18,464 nucleotides of DNA from an uncultured Paracoccaceae bacterium (lineage in GTDB: Bacteria > Pseudomonadota > Alphaproteobacteria > Rhodobacterales > Rhodobacteraceae), in contig CALFSV010000234.1 in the NCBI GenBank assembly GCA_937916485.1, positions 1-18,464 of the forward strand. The letters run 5' to 3'. Made by a program: the position numbers and the translations under genes. How positions within the stretch are numbered: the first letter of the stretch is position 1; every line of letters starts with the position of its first letter. Positions 15,300-18,464 of this stretch are shown here, piece by piece. The notes under the pieces were generated by a model. That model was not told where the DNA came from. It saw nothing but the letters and a program-made list of their open reading frames with translations, and did not search any database.

Positions 15300-16271
15300 T
15301 CACTTGGCCCCGGCCAGCACAGTAGCATAAAGTGCTGCGTCCACATTCCCCCCCGAGGCGACAGCGATCACGGTGTCTCCTTCGACCTCACTCCCATGGA
15401 AGAGGGCAGCGGCAAGGCCAACCGCCCCTCCCGGTTCCAACACCAGGTTGAGGTGCCGGAAGGCCGCAATCATGGCCTGTTTTGCCTCATCATCGGTGAC
15501 AATGATCCCCGGTCCACAGAGCTTTTGCAGAATGGGAAAGGTGATGTTGCCGGGACATTGGGTCAGGATGGCATCGCAGATGGACCCGGAGGTTGTCGCG
15601 TTCTTCTCAATCCGGCCTGAGATGAGGGACCGTGTCGCATCGTCGAACCCCTGTGGCTCGACCGGGCGGACCCTCATGCCGGGGGCGTCAGCCTCAAGCG
15701 CCAGCGCGATCCCAGAGGTGAGGCCGCCACCACCACAGCAGACCAATACGTCGGCTTGGGTCACACCAAGATCGGCTGCCTGGGCGGCAATCTCAAGCCC
15801 GGTTGTGCCCTGACCCGCGATGACCTGCGGATCGTCATAGGGTTTTATCAGGGTCAATCCCCGCTCCGTTGCCAGTTTATCGCCGATCGCCTCGCGGTCT
15901 TCGGTGGCCCGGTCATACAAGACAACCTCGGCCCCCAGTGCCTTGGTGCCCTCTATCTTGGCCTGGGGGGCGTCGGACGGCATTATAATGACGGCGCTAA
16001 TGCCGTGGGCCTGTGCGGCCCGGGCGACACCCTGGGCGTGATTGCCCGACGAATAGGCGATGACCCCACGCTGGCGCACATCTTCCGGCAGGGCCGAGAT
16101 GGCCGACCAGCCACCACGCCCCTTGAACGACCCCGTGACCTGCAGCGCCTCGGCCTTGACCAGAACCCGGCGCCCCGCGATGGCGTCCAGGCCGGGCGAT
16201 GACAGCAAGGGTGTGCGTACCACGTTCCCCTCAAGCCTGAGGGCGGCGGCGCGGATCATGTCGATGTTCAT
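15300..16271 (-). CDS. PLP-dependent threonine/serine dehydratase-like enzyme (fold type II)
   Basis: Cytosolic PLP enzyme of 323 residues without a C-terminal ACT domain, so of the catabolic/serine racemase-like type and not allosteric IlvA. The PLP lysine is Lys50 in GSFKGRGG. The substrate loop SSGNHAQG and the phosphate-binding CGGGGL run follow in order. A divalent-metal site like that of serine racemase is suggested by EPQGFDDA. Possible activities include threonine/serine deamination, 3-hydroxyaspartate ammonia-lyase or the EutB-type reaction; the sequence does not decide among them. The ATG at 16271 overlaps the upstream hydrolase stop (ATGA) and has GGAG 8 nt upstream, so it is preferred over the TTG at 16277. 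Translational coupling to the hydrolase and dehalogenase points to a shared pathway. Confidence 0.82.
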   Translation of the reverse strand: MNIDMIRAAALRLEGNVVRTPLLSSPGLDAIAGRRVLVKAEALQVTGSFKGRGGWSAISALPEDVRQRGVIAYSSGNHAQGVARAAQAHGISAVIIMPSDAPQAKIEGTKALGAEVVLYDRATEDREAIGDKLATERGLTLIKPYDDPQVIAGQGTTGLEIAAQAADLGVTQADVLVCCGGGGLTSGIALALEADAPGMRVRPVEPQGFDDATRSLISGRIEKNATTSGSICDAILTQCPGNITFPILQKLCGPGIIVTDDEAKQAMIAAFRHLNLVLEPGGAVGLAAALFHGSEVEGDTVIAVASGGNVDAALYATVLAGAK

Positions 16272-17089
16272 TTGCAAAGCTCCAGCCAGGTGTTCAGCGC
16301 AGTCAACGCGCCGTGTTCATCAAGGAAAGGGACGTGGCCCCTGTCAGGGATATCTGCCCGGATCATGTCAGGCCGCCTGCGCGACATCTCGTTCGCGGTG
16401 GCCAGTGTCAGAAGTTCCGAGTTTTCGCCCCGGATAAGGGCGAGGGGAAGGCCGGCCATCGCATCGAAGAACGGCCAGAGGTCAGGGATCTGCTGGGCAC
16501 CGGTCGCGGCAAAGGTTTCGGCCAGCCGGGGATCGTAGCGAATGACAAGGCCGTCCGGGGTTTCCCTGTTCTGGGCACGCACCTCGTCCAGCCAGCGGGC
16601 ATGGGGCACGTTGGGAAACCCTGTCATCGCCTTGGCCCGTGCCTTTGCGGCCTCTTCATAGGTGCGCTGGGCAGGGTTGCGCCCGATGTAGGTCGCGATG
16701 GTATCAAGGCCTTCATGCGCAATCTCGGGCCCGACATCGTTCAATGCGACGCCGATCAGCCGGTCTTTGGCGGCGGCGGCAATGCCCATGGCGATCAGTC
16801 CGCCACGCGACGTGCCAAGAATGGCCGCGCGGTCGATCCCAAGATGATCCAGAAGGCCGAGGGCGTCCTGCGCCTCTTGCATCAGGGTGTAGGTCGAGGG
16901 GTCGGCCCAGTCGGACAAACCTCTTCCCCGGTAGTCAGGTCGGATCAGCCGGACCCCGTTCAGATGCGGTGCGACGTGGTTGAAATCCTGACCGTTCCTG
17001 GTCAGCCCGGCCAGGCACAAAAGCGGCATGCCTGCGCCTTCGTCCAGATAGTGCAGGGCAATCCCATCAGATGCGGTGTAGCTGGGCAT
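16268..17089 (-). CDS. Alpha/beta hydrolase
   Basis: Hydrolase of 273 residues with the alpha/beta fold; the natural substrate is unknown. The nucleophile elbow is GTSRGG with Ser94, and the C-terminal histidine is His252 in RGHVPF. The acid position after strand 7 reads GENSELL, with Glu225 where relatives usually have Asp (GENSDLL type), so the triad may be Ser-Glu-His. The segment RPDYRGRGLSDW is typical of the epoxide-hydrolase/esterase branch. The ATG at 17089 shares one base with the dehalogenase stop (TGATG); the TTG at 17095 is less likely. It sits between a haloacid dehalogenase and a PLP dehydratase, overlapping both, which suggests a joint catabolic route. Confidence 0.82.
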   Translation of the reverse strand: MPSYTASDGIALHYLDEGAGMPLLCLAGLTRNGQDFNHVAPHLNGVRLIRPDYRGRGLSDWADPSTYTLMQEAQDALGLLDHLGIDRAAILGTSRGGLIAMGIAAAAKDRLIGVALNDVGPEIAHEGLDTIATYIGRNPAQRTYEEAAKARAKAMTGFPNVPHARWLDEVRAQNRETPDGLVIRYDPRLAETFAATGAQQIPDLWPFFDAMAGLPLALIRGENSELLTLATANEMSRRRPDMIRADIPDRGHVPFLDEHGALTALNTWLELCK

Positions 17090-17766
17090 CAGCAAAGCTC
17101 TGCAATGGTCGTAAGGTCGGGCAAAACATGGTGCGGCGTTGCGTAAAGGCGGTCCAAAGGCTCTGCCATTCGGTTGACCCAGGCAGTCGTGAAGCCGTAG
17201 CCTGCCGCCCCCGCCGCGTCCCAGCCGTTAGACGAGACGAATAGAACTTCGGTTCTGGCGCAGCCAAAGTGCGCCTCTACAAGATCATAGACATCTGCAT
17301 GGGGCTTGAAGACGCCCACGCTTTCAACCGATAGCACCGCGTCGAGTTGGGACCCGATCCCCGCACTCTCTACAGCCGAGGCAAGCATCTTGGGCGACCC
17401 GTTCGACAGGATTCCCGTCGACAGTCCCCGCGCCTTCAGGGTTGACAGCATGGCAGGGACTTCGGGGTAGGCAGACAGGGTTTGGTAAAGGTCCAGCAGC
17501 CGCTGGCGAAGTATCGGGTCTTCAAGGCCCGCCGCCTCCATCGCCCAATCCAGTCCGTCTTGCGTGACTTGCCAGAAATCGGTGTGTCGTCCCGCAACGG
17601 CGCGCAGCCAGGTGTATTGCAACTGCTTGAGGCGCCAGTCCCGGGCGAGCTGCGGCCAGATGGCGGAAAGGGCTTCTTGGCCCGGTTCCGATGCCGCTTC
17701 ACGCGCCGCGGCGTTGACGTCGAAAAGGGTACCATAGGCGTCAAAGATGCAGGTGGTGATCGGCAT
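17089..17766 (-). CDS. Type II haloacid dehalogenase (L-2-haloacid dehalogenase-like)
   Basis: HAD-superfamily hydrolase of 225 residues, expected to replace halogen on short L-2-haloacids with hydroxyl, inverting the configuration. All main L-DEX residues appear: nucleophile Asp9 in FDAYGTLFDV, Arg45 in DWRLKQLQYTW, Ser in LSNGSPKM, Lys and Tyr in KPHADVY, and Ser, Asn and Asp in SSNGWDAAG. This set separates it from phosphatase-type HAD proteins. I start at the ATG at 17766, preceded by AGGGA; the ATG at 17790 adds eight residues with a weaker site. It is the first gene of a four-gene unit and is divergent from the FKBP gene. A marine organism meeting organohalides would make use of it, but the halogenated substrate is not known. 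Confidence 0.88.
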   Translation of the reverse strand: MPITTCIFDAYGTLFDVNAAAREAASEPGQEALSAIWPQLARDWRLKQLQYTWLRAVAGRHTDFWQVTQDGLDWAMEAAGLEDPILRQRLLDLYQTLSAYPEVPAMLSTLKARGLSTGILSNGSPKMLASAVESAGIGSQLDAVLSVESVGVFKPHADVYDLVEAHFGCARTEVLFVSSNGWDAAGAAGYGFTTAWVNRMAEPLDRLYATPHHVLPDLTTIAELC

Positions 17767-17941
17767 TGCAGGGTCCCTGAAAGTAGTCATTGGCCGGCAC
17801 CTTGCCCTGTCCGGCGGGTGGGGGAAAGCCTGCCTGTTTGCACCCCCGCGCCAGCCTTGATAGGCTCAGTCCCATCCGACGGGAGAACACGCCCATGGGG
17901 CGGCCCGAAACCCATTCCCTACAAGCCAGACGGAGAAGATC

Positions 17942-18376
17942 ATGACGCAAGTCAAGACGGGCGACACTGTGCGCATTCACTATACCGGAACCCTTGAGAC
18001 TGGTGAAACCTTTGACACCTCCTCCGGCCGCGATCCGCTCGAATTCGTGGTGGGCTCGGGCCAGATCATCCCCGGGCTGGACAAGGCGCTGCCCGGCATG
18101 GCGATCGGCGAAAGCAAGACCGTCGCGGTCCCCTGTGCCGAGGCCTATGGCGAAACCAACCCCGAGGCCCGGCAGGACGTGCCGCGCGATTCCATTCCCG
18201 CCGAAATCCCTGTCGATCCGGGCACGCAGTTGCAGATGCAGACCCAAACCGGCCAGGTCATCCCTGTCACGGTTGCCGAAGTGACGGATGAGGTCGTTGT
18301 TCTGGACGCAAATCACCCGCTTGCCGGCAAAGACCTGACCTTTCAGATCGAATTGGTCGACGTGATCGCAGCCTGA
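17942..18376 (+). CDS. FKBP-type peptidyl-prolyl cis-trans isomerase, SlyD-like
   Basis: Cytosolic folding helper of 144 residues. The FKBP half begins DTVRIHYTGTLETGETFD and includes the GSGQIIPGLDKAL loop. An insert-in-flap chaperone domain follows from about residue 70 to 125 (AYGETNPEA through VLDANHPLAGKDL), after which the last FKBP strand (LTFQIELVDV) closes the fold; this arrangement is that of SlyD. The His/Cys-rich metal-binding tail of E. coli SlyD is absent, so nickel handling is not expected. The ATG at 17942 has GGAGAAG upstream. It is a single-gene unit followed by a hairpin terminator and divergent from the dehalogenase operon. Confidence 0.92.
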   Translation: MTQVKTGDTVRIHYTGTLETGETFDTSSGRDPLEFVVGSGQIIPGLDKALPGMAIGESKTVAVPCAEAYGETNPEARQDVPRDSIPAEIPVDPGTQLQMQTQTGQVIPVTVAEVTDEVVVLDANHPLAGKDLTFQIELVDVIAA

Positions 18377-18391
18377 TCACCGCGTCATCGC

Positions 18392-18433
18392 TGGCCCGCA
18401 TCGTGACCTTTGGTTTTGGTGCGGGCCACTTTT
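18392..18433 (+). terminator. Rho-independent terminator after FKBP gene
   Basis: A perfect 9-bp GC-rich stem (TGGCCCGCA / TGCGGGCCA) with a 19-nt loop is followed one base later by TTTT. It starts 15 nt past the FKBP stop codon, the usual place for such a site. Confidence 0.7.
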
Positions 18434-18464
18434 CATGATACGATCCCTCCAGTCACATGGGGGG

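Noticed and set aside
17855..17880. Heat-shock-like promoter (CTTGAT and CCCATC) before the FKBP gene
   Set aside because: The spacing of about 8-9 nt is too short for a sigma-32 type promoter.
17741..18316. Minus-strand open frame of 191 codons opposite the FKBP gene
   Set aside because: It overlaps the FKBP reading frame and the divergent promoter region and has no family signature.

Overview
The window looks like chromosomal DNA of an alphaproteobacterium, most likely of the Rhodobacterales/Roseobacter type. It is GC-rich, and the mix of genes fits that group: beta-ketoadipate pathway genes, a TetA-like MFS carrier, a type II haloacid dehalogenase, an FKBP of SlyD type and small SMR/EamA membrane proteins. 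Taxonomy is inferred from gene content only; no rRNA or tRNA gene is present. About 17 genes are packed tightly. I see no insertion sequence, integrase, CRISPR array or phage gene.

Region 1 (1-6716), cell envelope. A class-3-lipase-like serine hydrolase, open at the left edge, converges on a minus-strand pair made of a GT4 glycosyltransferase and a polytopic GT39/ArnT-like glycosyltransferase. The GT39-like gene is cut in two by an in-frame TAA at 3670-3672, while the reading frame stays open on both sides. Divergently, across a 327-bp gap, lies a two-gene plus-strand operon: a HAD phosphatase fused to a UbiA-type prenyltransferase (decaprenyl-phosphate phosphoribosyltransferase-like), translationally coupled to a four-helix ArnE/ArnF-like half-transporter. 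Together these genes suggest making a polyprenyl-phosphate sugar, flipping it across the membrane and transferring the sugar outside. This is the best candidate for an undescribed system here, and the transferase appears broken.

Region 2 (6721-11200), lipid and general metabolism. A PlsC-like acyltransferase overlaps by 4 nt with a CdsA-like cytidylyltransferase whose signature is degenerate. Upstream is an enolase-superfamily dehydratase lacking the usual first metal-binding Asp. It is divergent from a GNAT acetyltransferase, which converges on a zinc alcohol dehydrogenase.

Region 3 (11271-14815), protocatechuate branch. pcaD, pcaB and a TetA-like MFS carrier form a minus-strand operon, without pcaC, pcaG or pcaH nearby. 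The pcaD ribosome-binding site lies in one arm of an inverted repeat.

Region 4 (14829-17766) is a minus-strand operon. A type II haloacid dehalogenase, an alpha/beta hydrolase and a PLP-dependent threonine/serine dehydratase-like enzyme are joined by overlapping stop and start codons, and a small SMR-like membrane protein follows. A strong hairpin closes it.

Region 5 (17942-18433) is a divergent single FKBP-type prolyl isomerase gene with its own hairpin terminator.
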